DNA from: Phascolarctobacterium sp.
GTDB lineage: Bacteria; Bacillota; Negativicutes; Acidaminococcales; Acidaminococcaceae
Reading direction: 5' to 3'
Assembly: GCA_017457085.1 (NCBI GenBank)
Contig: JAFTID010000083.1
Location: 1 to 51,078, forward strand
DNA length: 51,078 nucleotides
Shown: positions 25,387 to 34,555 of the stretch, piece by piece
Numbering within the stretch: position 1 is the stretch's first letter
How the letters are laid out: each line of letters begins with the position of its first letter
The notes under the pieces: model-generated
The model's database searches: none
What the model was told of the DNA's origin: nothing
The model's input: the letters and a program-made list of their open reading frames with translations, nothing else
Made by a program: the position numbers and the translations under genes

Positions 25387-26037
25387 TTAGTTAGGTTTAC
25401 ATTTTTCTAAATCTAATTTCAGCTTGCAAATTTCATCGATGATGAAATAGGTTCTTGCCACACGATAGCGTTCTGCTTCCATAACGGTCAAAACCTTTTG
25501 GGTAGCTTTCTCAGCAACATCGTTGACAATGATGTAGTCATATTTAGAAGCGTAGGTCAATTCGTCGGCAGCAGATGCCATACGACGTTGGATAACCTCA
25601 TCGCTATCAGTTCCACGTTTATAAATGCGTGCGCACAATTCGTCTAAAGAAGGCGGTGTGATAAACACAAACACCCCATCAGGGAAATGCTCTTTAATTT
25701 GCAAAGCACCTTGGATATCAATTTCCAAAAGCACGTCCTTGCCTGCGTTTAATTGTTCCATAACGTAAGCACGGGGAGTGCCGTAATAATTGCCGTATAC
25801 CTCTGCGTATTCCAGCAGTTCGTCATTAGCAATCATTTCTTTAACTTCATCAACGGTTTTGAAGAAGTAGTTAACTCCATTCACTTCACCAGTACGGGGC
25901 TGACGAGTGGTAACGGATACGGAATAACCCAAGTCCGGCAACTCTTTACGCAACATCCCGCAAATGGTTCCCTTGCCTGCACCGGAAGGACCGGAAACTA
26001 CCAGCAATACACCTTGAGGTTTAACTTGATTTTCCAT
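25387..26037 (-). CDS. gmk: Guanylate kinase
   Basis: 216 residues; phosphorylates GMP to GDP. P-loop SGPSGAGKGTI near residue 15, GMP-binding SVTTRQPRTGEVNGVNYFF (about 40-58), and LLEYAEVYGNYYGTPRAYV. The ATG at 26037 follows AGGTGG; an in-frame GTG one codon upstream is an alternative. Fourteen bases after remA, so in one transcript. Confidence 0.97.
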   Translation of the reverse strand: MENQVKPQGVLLVVSGPSGAGKGTICGMLRKELPDLGYSVSVTTRQPRTGEVNGVNYFFKTVDEVKEMIANDELLEYAEVYGNYYGTPRAYVMEQLNAGKDVLLEIDIQGALQIKEHFPDGVFVFITPPSLDELCARIYKRGTDSDEVIQRRMASAADELTYASKYDYIIVNDVAEKATQKVLTVMEAERYRVARTYFIIDEICKLKLDLEKCKPN

Positions 26038-26050
26038 CACAAGCCACCAC

Positions 26051-26311
26051 CTATTCTTCGTCTTCGTCGTCAGTTTGAATCAAACGATTAGCAACAGTTT
26101 CAGGTTGTACCGCAGAAAGAATGATGTGACCGCTATCGGTTACAACAACTGCACGGGTACGACGACCATAGGTTGCATCAATGAGCATACCCTTGTCGCG
26201 CGCTTCTTGGATAATGCGCTTAATGGGTGCAGATTCCGGACTGATGATAGAGATGATGCGGTTAGCAGCAACGATGTTACCAAAACCGATGTTGATTAAT
26301 TTAATATCCAT
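26051..26311 (-). CDS. remA: RemA-like regulator (DUF370)
   Basis: 86 residues, matching RemA/Ylz[51 protein letters not shown]. In Bacillus subtilis RemA is a DNA-binding ring protein that activates matrix and osmoprotection genes. GGGAGG precedes the ATG. The yicC-remA-gmk order is conserved in Firmicutes. The very acidic tail (DDEDEE) is longer than the core needs. Confidence 0.92.
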   Translation of the reverse strand: MDIKLINIGFGNIVAANRIISIISPESAPIKRIIQEARDKGMLIDATYGRRTRAVVVTDSGHIILSAVQPETVANRLIQTDDEDEE

Positions 26312-26326
26312 AAAAGCCTCCCGTGT

Positions 26327-27226
26327 TTATTCAATGTTTTGAATTTGCTCACGAATTTTTTCAATCTCAGCTTTAATTTCTACTACGATTTGTGCCAAGG
26401 TATAATCATTGGCTTTGGAAGCAATGGTGTTTGCTTCGCGGTTGAACTCTTGAATCAAGAAGTCCAGTTTACGACCAACAGGTTGGTCAGAATTGATGAT
26501 GTTCTTGAATTGCTTAATGTGGCTTTTCAGACGAACAATTTCTTCAGTGATGCTTGCGCGGTCTGCGAAGATAGCAACTTCTTGGAGCAGGCGTTCCGGT
26601 TCAACGGTAATATTGTGGTCTGCCAAAAGGTTGTTCAAACGGTCGCTAAGTTTAGCTTGATATTCTTCTACAACCATCGGAGAACGTGCTTCAATTTGAG
26701 TAAGCTTTTCAGCGATCAAATCTGCGCGATAGATGAAGTCGCCGTAAATATTACCGCCTTCAGTTTCACGCATAGCTACCAAGTTGTCCAAAGCTTCTTT
26801 AACAGCTTGCTCAACTTTAGGCCAAACAGTTTCTACATCGAAGAAGCCTTCTTTAACATTGATAACGTCTTGGCAACGGGAAAGGTACATTACTTCTTGA
26901 GCAGTGTTGATGTTCAGCTCAGTAAGTCCGATGGCAGCGCCAACTTCTTGCAAAGCTTTGTGGTAGGCTGCAGCCAAGTTCTTGTCAACTTTCAAGGTGC
27001 AGTTTTCGCTGGTGGTGTAATCTGCGTTGATGAACACATCAATACGACCACGGTTAACAGTTTTCAAAATAGTTTTGCGGATTTTGTCTTCCAAGGGATT
27101 CAAGAAACGGGGCAAGCGAATTGCTACCTCATTATAACGATGGTTCACGGTTTTCATTTCTACGGTGACGGAAAAGTTTTCGTCTTCGTATTGACCGCGA
27201 CCAAAACCGGTCATGCTCTTTAACAC
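26327..27226 (-). CDS. yicC: YicC/YloC family endoribonuclease
   Basis: 299 residues, full length. N-terminal SMTGFGRGQ and VEMKTVNHRYNEVAIRLPR, and C-terminal HIKQFKNIINSDQPVGRKLD and FLIQEFNREANTIASKAND are the family signatures. YicC of E. coli is an RNase acting on some small RNAs; B. subtilis YloC is an endoribonuclease. Starts with GTG, preceded by AGGAGG; first gene of the operon, divergent from rqcH. Confidence 0.93.
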   Translation of the reverse strand: MLKSMTGFGRGQYEDENFSVTVEMKTVNHRYNEVAIRLPRFLNPLEDKIRKTILKTVNRGRIDVFINADYTTSENCTLKVDKNLAAAYHKALQEVGAAIGLTELNINTAQEVMYLSRCQDVINVKEGFFDVETVWPKVEQAVKEALDNLVAMRETEGGNIYGDFIYRADLIAEKLTQIEARSPMVVEEYQAKLSDRLNNLLADHNITVEPERLLQEVAIFADRASITEEIVRLKSHIKQFKNIINSDQPVGRKLDFLIQEFNREANTIASKANDYTLAQIVVEIKAEIEKIREQIQNIE

Positions 27227-27312
27227 GTTTTCCTCCTAACTGGCGACTGGTGTCGCGCAACGAACTGTATTCAATAGATAAGTACTTTTATACCTGCTTA
27301 TCTTGACACATA

Positions 27313-27318
27313 ATTATA
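27313..27318 (-). promoter_or_regulatory. Probable -10 element for the yicC operon
   Basis: TATAAT on the minus strand, with a poor -35 (TGAAAA, 27340-27335) 16 bases upstream. It gives a leader of about 80 bases to the yicC start. Sequence match only. Confidence 0.45.
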
Positions 27319-27350
27319 TCACACTTTTTTCGTTTTTTCAGCGTTTTTCT

Positions 27351-27379
27351 TTGTTTTTCTTGTGCTTTTTCGTTATAAT
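27351..27379 (+). promoter_or_regulatory. Promoter of rqcH
   Basis: TTGTTT (27351-27356), 17 bases, then a perfect TATAAT (27374-27379). The rqcH ATG lies about 47 bases downstream. Confidence 0.65.
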
Positions 27380-27425
27380 GAAGTTGCAGTTAACTTTAAA
27401 CATTCGTAATTTAGCGAGGTACCCA

Positions 27426-29159
27426 ATGAATCTCGAAGGCTTAACCTTAAAACTTGTAACGGACAATTTGATAAAACAACTGGAAGGTGGAAAAATTTAT
27501 AAAATTTTTATGCCTACTCCCAACAGCTTGCTCCTGATGGTTCGTCGTGACCGTGACACTACAGCTTTGCTGGCAGATATGGGCGGAGGAAGTCCTGCCT
27601 TGTATTTTCCGACGAAGCTTCCTGAAAACCCGGAGGTTCCCCCTACTTTGTGTATGCTTTTGCGCAAACACTTGGAGGAAGGTCGCATTGCCCAGATTAC
27701 CCAAAGTGGACTTGACCGTGTAATTACGATGGAAATAGATTTGCTGGGAGCGAGCAGTAAGATTATTACCAAGAAGCTTATTTTTGAACTAACTGGTAAA
27801 AACAGCAACATTATTTTTGTACAAGACGATGTAATTTTAGACAGCTTGAAACACGTTAATGCTGCTCAAAGTAGTTACCGTATCATCTTACCGGGCAAGC
27901 CGTACATTGCCCCGCCCCCACAGTCAGGCTTAAACTTACTTACTACTACCGCCCAAGAAATTGCAGAAGCTGCCGGTAGCCTTCCATCAGCAAATATTTC
28001 TAAGGCACTCATCAACGTGACCACAGGCATTGGTAAGTTCACTGCTAACGAACTGCTCACCGCCGCAGATATTTTGCCCAACAAGGTTGGTTTGGAATAT
28101 CACGGCCTTCCCCGTTTGACAAAGGCTATTGAAAATTTACAGGAGGGTATGGAACAGGAACAGCCTGTTTATGCACTGGTTAATCGTACCAATCAAGTTA
28201 AAACTATTTTGCCCATGGCTCCCCAAAATTTGGAGCAAGGCATACAGATAAAGGAGTTTGCCAACATCAACGAAGCAATCTGCTTTGCCATGAGCTTGAA
28301 GCCTATCCAGCTTCCCCAACACGAGCAGTTGCAAAAAATTGTTAGTGCGGAAATCAGCAAGCTTACGAAAAAAGTAGATGCTTTAGAAACTGACCTGCTC
28401 ACTGCTCACGATGCAGAAGCCCAACGCATGCTTGCAGATACCATTATGGCAAACATCTACAAAATAAAAAAAGGTCAGCAAAGCACCGACCTTATCAACA
28501 TTTATGATGGCGAGCCTGTAACCGTAGCACTCTCCCCCATTTTAAGCCCCACTGAAAATGCACAGGCCTATTACAAACGCTACAACAAATATAAGCGCGC
28601 GCAAACGGAAGTACAGTTACAACTGGAAGCAACTCAAGAAATGCTCACCTACCTTGCCAGCATCGAAGCTTCCCTCTTAACTGCCACCACTAAAAGCGAG
28701 ATTGAAGAAATAACCCAAGAGCTTACTGCAGCAGGTGTTATCAAGGAAGTTGGCAAAAAGAAAAATAAAGCAGGCTGGCAAAAATCCCAACCCTTGCATA
28801 TAAAATTAAGTGCTGATTCTGATTTATATATTGGTAAAAATAACAAGCAGAACGATTACGTAACCTTTACCATCGGTGGTCCTAATGATTTGTGGTTTCA
28901 CACCAAGGATATTCCCGGAAGCCATGTCATTTTGAAAACTACCCTGCCGGAAGCAAGCGAGCGTGATATTGATATTGCCTGTCAGCTTGCAGGTTACTTT
29001 AGCAAAGCACGCAACGGCAGTAACATTCCTGTTGACTGCACCAAACGTCGCTACGTGAAGAAACCTAGTGGGAGTAAGCCGGGGTTTGTCATCTTCACGA
29101 ATCAGAGCACTTACTACACAACTCCTGACGAAAACTTAATAAACGAACTTCTGAAATAG
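27426..29159 (+). CDS. rqcH: RqcH (Rqc2/NEMF homologue, NFACT family)
   Basis: 577 residues from the ATG at 27426, which follows GAGGT by six bases and begins MNLEGLTLKLVTDNL as in the family; the frame extends upstream but without a site. NFACT-N domain (about 1-200), helical HhH/coiled-coil middle (about 330-420), and NFACT-R (about 455-560) with WFHTKDIPGSHVIL. In bacteria RqcH binds stalled 50S subunits and recruits tRNA-Ala to add C-terminal alanine tails that mark nascent chains for degradation. Older annotations call it a fibronectin-binding protein. Single-gene transcript. Confidence 0.95.
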   Translation: MNLEGLTLKLVTDNLIKQLEGGKIYKIFMPTPNSLLLMVRRDRDTTALLADMGGGSPALYFPTKLPENPEVPPTLCMLLRKHLEEGRIAQITQSGLDRVITMEIDLLGASSKIITKKLIFELTGKNSNIIFVQDDVILDSLKHVNAAQSSYRIILPGKPYIAPPPQSGLNLLTTTAQEIAEAAGSLPSANISKALINVTTGIGKFTANELLTAADILPNKVGLEYHGLPRLTKAIENLQEGMEQEQPVYALVNRTNQVKTILPMAPQNLEQGIQIKEFANINEAICFAMSLKPIQLPQHEQLQKIVSAEISKLTKKVDALETDLLTAHDAEAQRMLADTIMANIYKIKKGQQSTDLINIYDGEPVTVALSPILSPTENAQAYYKRYNKYKRAQTEVQLQLEATQEMLTYLASIEASLLTATTKSEIEEITQELTAAGVIKEVGKKKNKAGWQKSQPLHIKLSADSDLYIGKNNKQNDYVTFTIGGPNDLWFHTKDIPGSHVILKTTLPEASERDIDIACQLAGYFSKARNGSNIPVDCTKRRYVKKPSGSKPGFVIFTNQSTYYTTPDENLINELLK

Positions 29160-29170
29160 TCTAACCTCAC

Positions 29171-29202
29171 AAACGTGTCAGAAGTGCTGGATTACAAGGC
29201 GC
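29171..29202 (+). repeat. Fragment of the dispersed structured repeat
   Basis: Thirty-two bases that match the first arm of the copy at 37100-37220 with three differences (AAACGTGTCAGAAGTGCTGG start). The rest of the element is missing, replaced by the terminator at 29216. It starts 11 bases after the rqcH stop, as other copies abut gene ends. Confidence 0.75.
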
Positions 29203-29215
29203 CAAAAAATAAAAC

Positions 29216-29250
29216 AACCTCCTGTTTTACATCGTAAAATCAGGAGGTTT
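29216..29250. terminator. Bidirectional terminator between rqcH and brnQ
   Basis: A stem CAACCTCCTGATTTTA-like (AACCTCCTG with TTTTAC/GTAAAA inner pairs) with T-rich flanks on both sides. It ends the convergent rqcH and tyrS-brnQ transcripts. Confidence 0.85.
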
Positions 29251-29254
29251 AATT

Positions 29255-30577
29255 TTATTTTTTTGCAGTCGCCTTCCAAATCATACCAACAATGATACCA
29301 ACAAGACACGGCGTAATCCAACCGAAGCCAATATTATACAACGGAATGTAAGTGCTCAAAAGCTCACCTACAAAACCGATGTCAGTACCGCTTGCACGCA
29401 AACCGTCGAAGATTGCGAAGATGGTAGTGAAAAACATACAGGGACGATAAATTTTCGGGTCACGATGGAAAATTGCATTACCCAAGTTCAGCAGAACAAT
29501 AACGATGGTAATAGGATACAAGATGCACAGCACGGGAATTGCAAATTGAATCAGCTTGCTCAAGCCTACGTTAGAAACTACAAAGCTGAACAAGCAGATT
29601 GCAGCAACGTAACGGTCGTACTGAATTCTTTCCTTAAATACAACGTTGAAGTAACCAGAAACAGAACTGGTAACGCCAATACTAGTAGTAAGACAAGCGA
29701 AGAAAATAATCAACGCTAAAATTACTTTACCGTACCAGCCAAAGTAATGAATGGTAATGTTGCTCAAAAGTTGTCCACCATTACCCATCAAACCCATCAA
29801 GGACACACTGGATGCGCCCATGTAAGTTAAGGAACCGTAAATTACCGCAAGGAACAAAGCAGCGATAATGCCGGAATAGATGCACATTTTAGTGAGAACC
29901 TTTTGATTTAAAACGCCCTTTGCTTCGATAGCGTTAATGGTAGCCGCGCCAAAGAGCAAAGATGCCAAAAGGTCCATAGTGTTGTAACCTTCTTGGAAAC
30001 CTTTAAAGAAAGGAATGCTTGCATAATCACCATGAGCAGGTTGCACAGCACCCATGGGACTAAAGATAACGAAGGTAATCAAAATACCCAAGCACACAAG
30101 CAGCATAGGAGTAAGAATTTTACCGATGTTGTCAATAATCTTAGAAGGATTTACAGACAAGAAATAGGTTACAGCAAAGAACAGGAAAGAGTAAATCATC
30201 AGCGCATTGCTTTCCCAACCGTTAGGGATAAACGCCAAGATGCCAGTATCAAAGGATACTGCCGCGGTACGGGGAATAGCAAAGAAAGGCCCGATGGTCA
30301 AAGAGGTAATGATAATCAGCGCCTTTGCGTAGAGGGGATGCACTGGATTAACCATAGTTTCCGGGTTATCGCCGCGAGTAAGCGCCATAGCAATAACACC
30401 AGTCAAAGGTAAGCCTACGCCACTGATACAAAAGCCGATGATAGCTGCAAGCATATTGTCGCCTGCCTGCTGTCCTAAGATGGGCGGGAAAATAAAGTTA
30501 CCAGCGCCAAAGAAGAAGGAGAACAGCATTAAAGCTATGGGCAAAATTAATTTCAAAGACAAACTTTCTTTTTCCAT
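29255..30577 (-). CDS. brnQ: Branched-chain amino acid:cation symporter
   Basis: 440 residues, about 12 membrane segments. The N-terminus LMLFSFFFGAGNFIFPPILG and SLTIGPFFAIPRTAAVSFDT (about 92-111) are signatures of the LIVCS family, which imports Leu, Ile and Val with Na+ or H+. It starts one base after the tyrS stop codon, so the two form an operon. A paralogue lies at 33224-34552 on the other strand. Confidence 0.95.
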   Translation of the reverse strand: MEKESLSLKLILPIALMLFSFFFGAGNFIFPPILGQQAGDNMLAAIIGFCISGVGLPLTGVIAMALTRGDNPETMVNPVHPLYAKALIIITSLTIGPFFAIPRTAAVSFDTGILAFIPNGWESNALMIYSFLFFAVTYFLSVNPSKIIDNIGKILTPMLLVCLGILITFVIFSPMGAVQPAHGDYASIPFFKGFQEGYNTMDLLASLLFGAATINAIEAKGVLNQKVLTKMCIYSGIIAALFLAVIYGSLTYMGASSVSLMGLMGNGGQLLSNITIHYFGWYGKVILALIIFFACLTTSIGVTSSVSGYFNVVFKERIQYDRYVAAICLFSFVVSNVGLSKLIQFAIPVLCILYPITIVIVLLNLGNAIFHRDPKIYRPCMFFTTIFAIFDGLRASGTDIGFVGELLSTYIPLYNIGFGWITPCLVGIIVGMIWKATAKK

Positions 30578-30578
30578 C

Positions 30579-31799
30579 TTATTTAACTACTAAACGGAAA
30601 TATTTTTTCTTGCCTTTGCGAATCAAAAGGCTGCCTTCTGCATCAAACATATCTTCTGCCAAGAAAGCTTCAGGGTCGGTTACAGCAGTATCTTGCAAAT
30701 ACAGACCGCCTTGAGCAATCATTTGACGAGCTTCGCGTTTGCTACTGAATACTTTGTTGGCAGTCAGAACGTCAATGATTTTTGCAGTTTTATCTTCAGC
30801 AGAAATTTCGATGGTCGGAACGTTTTCCATGTTACCGCCGCCACCAAAGAGTGCTTCTGCAGCTTGTTGTGCTTTAAGAGCTTCTTCTTCGCCGTGAACC
30901 AATTTGGTAACTTCGAAAGCAAGAACTTTTTTAGCAGTGTTGATTTCAGCGTCTTTCAATGCGCCAAGACGACGAACTTCGTCCATGGGCAAGAAGGTCA
31001 ACAGGCTCAAGCAGTTTTCAACATCGCTATCGCCAACGTTACGCCAGTATTGGTAGAAGTCGTAGGGAGAAGTTTTTTCCGGGTCAAGCCACAAAGCGCC
31101 TTTTTCGGTTTTACCCATTTTGCGGCCATCGCTAGTGGTGAGTAATTTGCAGGTCATGCAGAATGCCGGTTTTTGTTCTTTACGACGGATAAGTTCTACG
31201 CCAGCAAGCATGTTGGACCATTGGTCATCGCCACCCAATTCCATAACGCAATTGTGGTGTTTGAACAAATGCCAGAAGTCATAGCCTTGCATAATCATAT
31301 AGTTAAATTCAAAGAAGGTCATACCTTTTTCCAAACGTTTCTTGAAGCATTCAGCAGCAAGCATACGGTTTACGGAGAAATGCACGCCAACTTCGCGGAG
31401 CAGTTGGATATAGTTCAAATCCATCAGCCAATCAGCATTGTTTACCATGATAGCTTTATCATCAGCAAAATCAATGAAGCGGCTCATTTGTTTTTTGAAG
31501 CAAGCGATGTTGTGCGCAATGAATTCCGGAGTAAGCATTTTGCGCATATCGTCTTTACCACTGGGGTCGCCTACCATACCGGTACCGCCACCCAACAGGC
31601 AGATGGGACGGTGACCAGCTTTTTGCATGTGGCTCATCAACATCAAAGCGATGAAGTGACCAACGTGCAGGCTGTCAGCGGTGGGGTCAAAGCCAATATA
31701 AAAAGTAACTTTCTCATTAGCTAAAAGTTCTTTAATTTCTTCTTCGTGGGACAATTGTTTAATAAATCCACGTTCTTGTAACACATCAAATACAGACAT
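30579..31799 (-). CDS. tyrS: Tyrosyl-tRNA synthetase
   Basis: 406 residues, class I synthetase. HIGH motif as HVGHF (in [15 protein letters not shown], about 36-50), KMSKS variant [11 protein letters not shown] (about 233), and an S4 RNA-binding domain at the C-terminus (about 340-406). This is the TyrZ-like subgroup. GAGGAGG precedes the ATG. No T-box is seen in its 70-base leader, unlike many Firmicute tyrS genes. Confidence 0.97.
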   Translation of the reverse strand: MSVFDVLQERGFIKQLSHEEEIKELLANEKVTFYIGFDPTADSLHVGHFIALMLMSHMQKAGHRPICLLGGGTGMVGDPSGKDDMRKMLTPEFIAHNIACFKKQMSRFIDFADDKAIMVNNADWLMDLNYIQLLREVGVHFSVNRMLAAECFKKRLEKGMTFFEFNYMIMQGYDFWHLFKHHNCVMELGGDDQWSNMLAGVELIRRKEQKPAFCMTCKLLTTSDGRKMGKTEKGALWLDPEKTSPYDFYQYWRNVGDSDVENCLSLLTFLPMDEVRRLGALKDAEINTAKKVLAFEVTKLVHGEEEALKAQQAAEALFGGGGNMENVPTIEISAEDKTAKIIDVLTANKVFSSKREARQMIAQGGLYLQDTAVTDPEAFLAEDMFDAEGSLLIRKGKKKYFRLVVK

Positions 31800-31866
31800 C
31801 TCGCAACCTCCTCAATATCTTAAAGCCTCTGTAAAACAAGAAGCCCATTAAACTACAGACTATATT

Positions 31867-31895
31867 ATTATACAATATTGTATGGTTTTAAGCAA
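31867..31895 (-). promoter_or_regulatory. Promoter of tyrS-brnQ
   Basis: On the minus strand TTGCTT (31895-31890), 17 bases, then TATAAT (31872-31867). The leader to the tyrS start is about 60 bases. Confidence 0.7.
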
Positions 31896-31914
31896 ACCAT
31901 TTAGAGAAACAAAA

Positions 31915-31936
31915 AAGGACTACTTTCGTAGTCCTT
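31915..31936 (-). terminator. Terminator of tRNA-Pro
   Basis: A perfect 9 bp stem AAGGACTAC with a TTTC loop and TTTTTTG tail on the minus strand, ten bases after the tRNA. Confidence 0.85.
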
Positions 31937-31945
31937 AATTTTCAA

Positions 31946-32022
31946 TGGTCGGGGATGCGAGATTCGAACTCACGGCCTCTTGTACCCGAAACAAGCGCGC
32001 TACCAAACTGCGCCAATCCCCG
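31946..32022 (-). tRNA. tRNA-Pro(CGG)
   Basis: A 77-base cloverleaf on the minus strand: acceptor CGGGGAT/ATCCCCG, anticodon loop TTCGGGT reading CGG, T loop GTTCGAATC and encoded CCA. Followed by its own terminator. Confidence 0.95.
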
Positions 32023-32104
32023 TAGTTACTAACATCTAAACCGTAGCAACATAAAGTATTTTACTTGATGTTCAGATAAATGTCAATACCTTTTTTAGAA
32101 AATT

Positions 32105-32446
32105 TTAGCCTTGAGTTACAACGCGGATGTTGTCAACTTCGAAAGCTTTTGCGATTGCAGGAAGCAGTTCACGTTCAATGTTAGTGCGATGCAATTCGCT
32201 GTTAGCAACAATCAAAATACGCGGAGCAGCGTAGTTGATGTTATGGATTCTGCTTACCAAACGTTTAAAGGTTTCTTCGCCAACCATTTCTTTCAATACT
32301 TGCAAGCGTGCAAACACTTCCGGTTTTTCTTTTTCCATACGGATTTCCAACGGAGAAAACGGAATGGTTACAACGCGGGGGTTTTGATTAACGACAAAAT
32401 TTTCCTCGCCTTCGCCAGGAACTACTAAGTCTTCTCTAATTGCCAT
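32105..32446 (-). CDS. Small protein resembling DnaA domain I
   Basis: 113 residues from the ATG at 32446, with TGGAGGTC upstream; the frame upstream lacks a site. After an acidic N-terminal segment (EGEENFVVNQNPRVVTIPF), residues about 40-110 (LQVLKEMVGEETFKRLVSRI, then ILIVANSELHRTNIERELLP) resemble the helix-strand pattern of the DnaA N-terminal protein-interaction domain. No AAA+ or DNA-binding part follows. It may be a DnaA- or DnaB-interacting protein, but the similarity is from reading, not a search. Divergent from mscL. Confidence 0.6.
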   Translation of the reverse strand: MAIREDLVVPGEGEENFVVNQNPRVVTIPFSPLEIRMEKEKPEVFARLQVLKEMVGEETFKRLVSRIHNINYAAPRILIVANSELHRTNIERELLPAIAKAFEVDNIRVVTQG

Positions 32447-32612
32447 GGGTGTGACCTCCAATAATTTATTTTGAAATCCTTGCGATGAAGTCACCGCAAG
32501 AGGTTAAAGTTCCTTATAATTATATGATAGGAATAGTTTTCCGTCAAGAAGCAGGAAATTTCAAAAGCAGGAAGAATATTCTTAGTATGAATTTTAGTAG
32601 GGGGGATTAAAG

Positions 32613-33059
32613 ATGTCCTTTTTTGATGAATTTAAAAAATTTGCCATGCGTGGTAATGTAGTTGACTTAGCAGTCGGCGTTATCATCGGTGGTGCTTTCG
32701 GTAAAATTGTTTCTTCCTTAGTATCCAATGTTGTTATGCCTCCTTTGGGCATGCTTATGGGTAAGGTAGATTTTACCAATCTCTTTATTAGTTTGAATGG
32801 TCAAGATTACGCTACTTTGGAAGCAGCTAAAAAAGCAGGTGCTCCTGTAATCGCTTATGGTTCCTTCCTTAATACTGTACTTGACTTTGCTATTATGGCA
32901 TTCGTTGTATTCGTAATGGTTCGCCAAATCAATAAACTGATGCCTGAAAAACCGCCTGCTCCGGATCCGCGTAAATGCCCGTACTGCAAATCCGTTATCG
33001 CAGACGATGCAACCCGTTGCCCTCATTGCACTTCCCAATTGGAAGAACCTGCAAAATAA
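32613..33059 (+). CDS. mscL: Large-conductance mechanosensitive channel with C-terminal zinc ribbon
   Basis: 148 residues. [20 protein letters not shown] (TM1 with the pore-lining glycines) and a second membrane helix near 85-110 define MscL, a homopentameric pressure valve of the inner membrane. The C-terminal end differs from the usual bundle helix: CPYC and CPHC pairs (about 129-145) form a zinc-ribbon-like cap. GGGGGG precedes the ATG. Confidence 0.95.
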   Translation: MSFFDEFKKFAMRGNVVDLAVGVIIGGAFGKIVSSLVSNVVMPPLGMLMGKVDFTNLFISLNGQDYATLEAAKKAGAPVIAYGSFLNTVLDFAIMAFVVFVMVRQINKLMPEKPPAPDPRKCPYCKSVIADDATRCPHCTSQLEEPAK

Positions 33060-33070
33060 TTTTGCTACCT

Positions 33071-33090
33071 AGCCTCGCGCATGCGGGGCT
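33071..33090 (+). terminator. Terminator after mscL
   Basis: An 8 bp stem AGCCTCGC/GCGGGGCT with GCAT loop, then TTTTATTTTGTT. Confidence 0.85.
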
Positions 33091-33223
33091 TTTATTTTGT
33101 TAAGAACTTTCCATTATTTTCTGAAAATGATATAATTAACGTGCAAATATTTCTTTCCTTTCTCCAAAAGGCGGAAGGCTTTTATTTTGTTCTTAACATT
33201 TTACATAAAGGAGGTTGCATTTT

Positions 33224-34552
33224 ATGGAGCAACCAAAAATTAGCTTATCCCTCGTTATCCCCATTGGCTTAATGCTGTTTTCTTTCTTTTTTGGTGCAGG
33301 CAACCTTATTTTCCCGCCTGTGCTTGGTCAACAGGCAGGTGACAATTTGCTCTTGGCGACTTTAGGCTTCTGCTTTAGTGGCGTAGGCTTCCCTCTCTTA
33401 GGTATCTTGGCTATGGCAATTAACAGCTTTGATAATCCTGATATGATGGCAGAGCCTGTCTCCCCCATGTACGGCAAAACAGTTACCATTCTCTGCGCAT
33501 TAACCATTGGTCCTTTCTTTGCTATTCCTCGTACTGCGGCAGTTTCCTATGATACTGGTATTATGGCACTGCTTCCTGCAGGTATGCACGATATGGGTTT
33601 GGCTATTTACTCCGCCTTCTTTTTTGCGCTGACCTATTACTTTGCTGTTAACCCTTCTACAATTATCGACCGCATTGGTAAAGTAATGGCTCCCATGCTT
33701 TTGATTTGCTTGGCTGCGTTGATTGGCTGTGCAATTCTGAATCCCATGGGCAATCCTCAACCTGCGCAAGAGGCTTACGCAAGCCTTCCCTTCTTCAAAG
33801 GTTTCATTGAAGGCTACAACACCATGGACTTGCTCTGCTCCATGCTCTTTGGCGCGGCAACCATTAACGCTATCGAGTCCAAAGGCGTTAAAGGCTTGAA
33901 ACAGCTTACCACCATCTGCATCTATGCAGGTATTATTGCGGCAATTTGCTTGGCAGCAGTTTACGGTGCCCTTGCTTACGCAGGCGCAACTAGCGTGAGC
34001 GTAACCGGTCTTGTTGCTAGCGGTGGTCAACTGCTGAATAAAATTACCATTCATTATTTTGGTAACTTCGGTAAAATTGTGTTGGCTCTGATTATTTTCT
34101 TCGCCTGCATCACTACCAGCATTGGTCTTTCCACTGCAATTCCTGACTACTTCAATAAATTGAGTGGTGGCAAAATTTCTTACCAAAAATTTGTTGCTGC
34201 AGTTTGCCTGTTCAGCTTCTGCGTATCTAATGTAGGTTTGAGTAACATCATCAGTTTCTCCATCCCTGTACTCTGTATGCTGTACCCCATCACCATCGCC
34301 TTGGTTATCTTGAACGTAGGCAAGGACATTTTCAAACGTGATAAATATATTTTCCGTCCCTGCTTGATTTTAACTACTATCTTTGCAATTTTTGATGGCT
34401 TACGCGCTGCTGGCATTGATACTGGTGCTGCCAACGCATTTCTGTCTTCTATCATTCCCATGTACGATATCGGCTTTGGCTGGATTACACCTTGCTTTAG
34501 TGGTATCCTACTGGGCTTCATCTGGAAAGCTATCGCTAAAAAGGAGGCATAA
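33224..34552 (+). CDS. brnQ: Branched-chain amino acid:cation symporter, second paralogue
   Basis: 442 residues from the ATG at 33224, after AAGGAGG; the three codons before it in frame overlap the ribosome site. Same signatures as the paralogue at 29255 (LMLFSFFFGAGNLIFPPVLG, LTIGPFFAIPRTAAVSYDT) and about 12 membrane segments. The close likeness suggests duplication in an ancestor. Linked to the Mrp gene with a 3-base gap. Confidence 0.95.
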   Translation: MEQPKISLSLVIPIGLMLFSFFFGAGNLIFPPVLGQQAGDNLLLATLGFCFSGVGFPLLGILAMAINSFDNPDMMAEPVSPMYGKTVTILCALTIGPFFAIPRTAAVSYDTGIMALLPAGMHDMGLAIYSAFFFALTYYFAVNPSTIIDRIGKVMAPMLLICLAALIGCAILNPMGNPQPAQEAYASLPFFKGFIEGYNTMDLLCSMLFGAATINAIESKGVKGLKQLTTICIYAGIIAAICLAAVYGALAYAGATSVSVTGLVASGGQLLNKITIHYFGNFGKIVLALIIFFACITTSIGLSTAIPDYFNKLSGGKISYQKFVAAVCLFSFCVSNVGLSNIISFSIPVLCMLYPITIALVILNVGKDIFKRDKYIFRPCLILTTIFAIFDGLRAAGIDTGAANAFLSSIIPMYDIGFGWITPCFSGILLGFIWKAIAKKEA

Positions 34553-34555
34553 TAA

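Noticed and set aside
26339..27223. Plus-strand open frame of 294 codons opposite yicC
   Set aside because: Fully antisense to yicC; low-complexity Phe/Asn-rich translation and no start signals.
31800..31866. Tyr T-box in front of tyrS
   Set aside because: The leader is only about 60 bases and has no GGTGG T-box sequence or antiterminator.
33500..34186. Minus-strand frame of 228 codons inside the second brnQ
   Set aside because: Antisense to a clear transporter gene; the translation shows no membrane or domain pattern.
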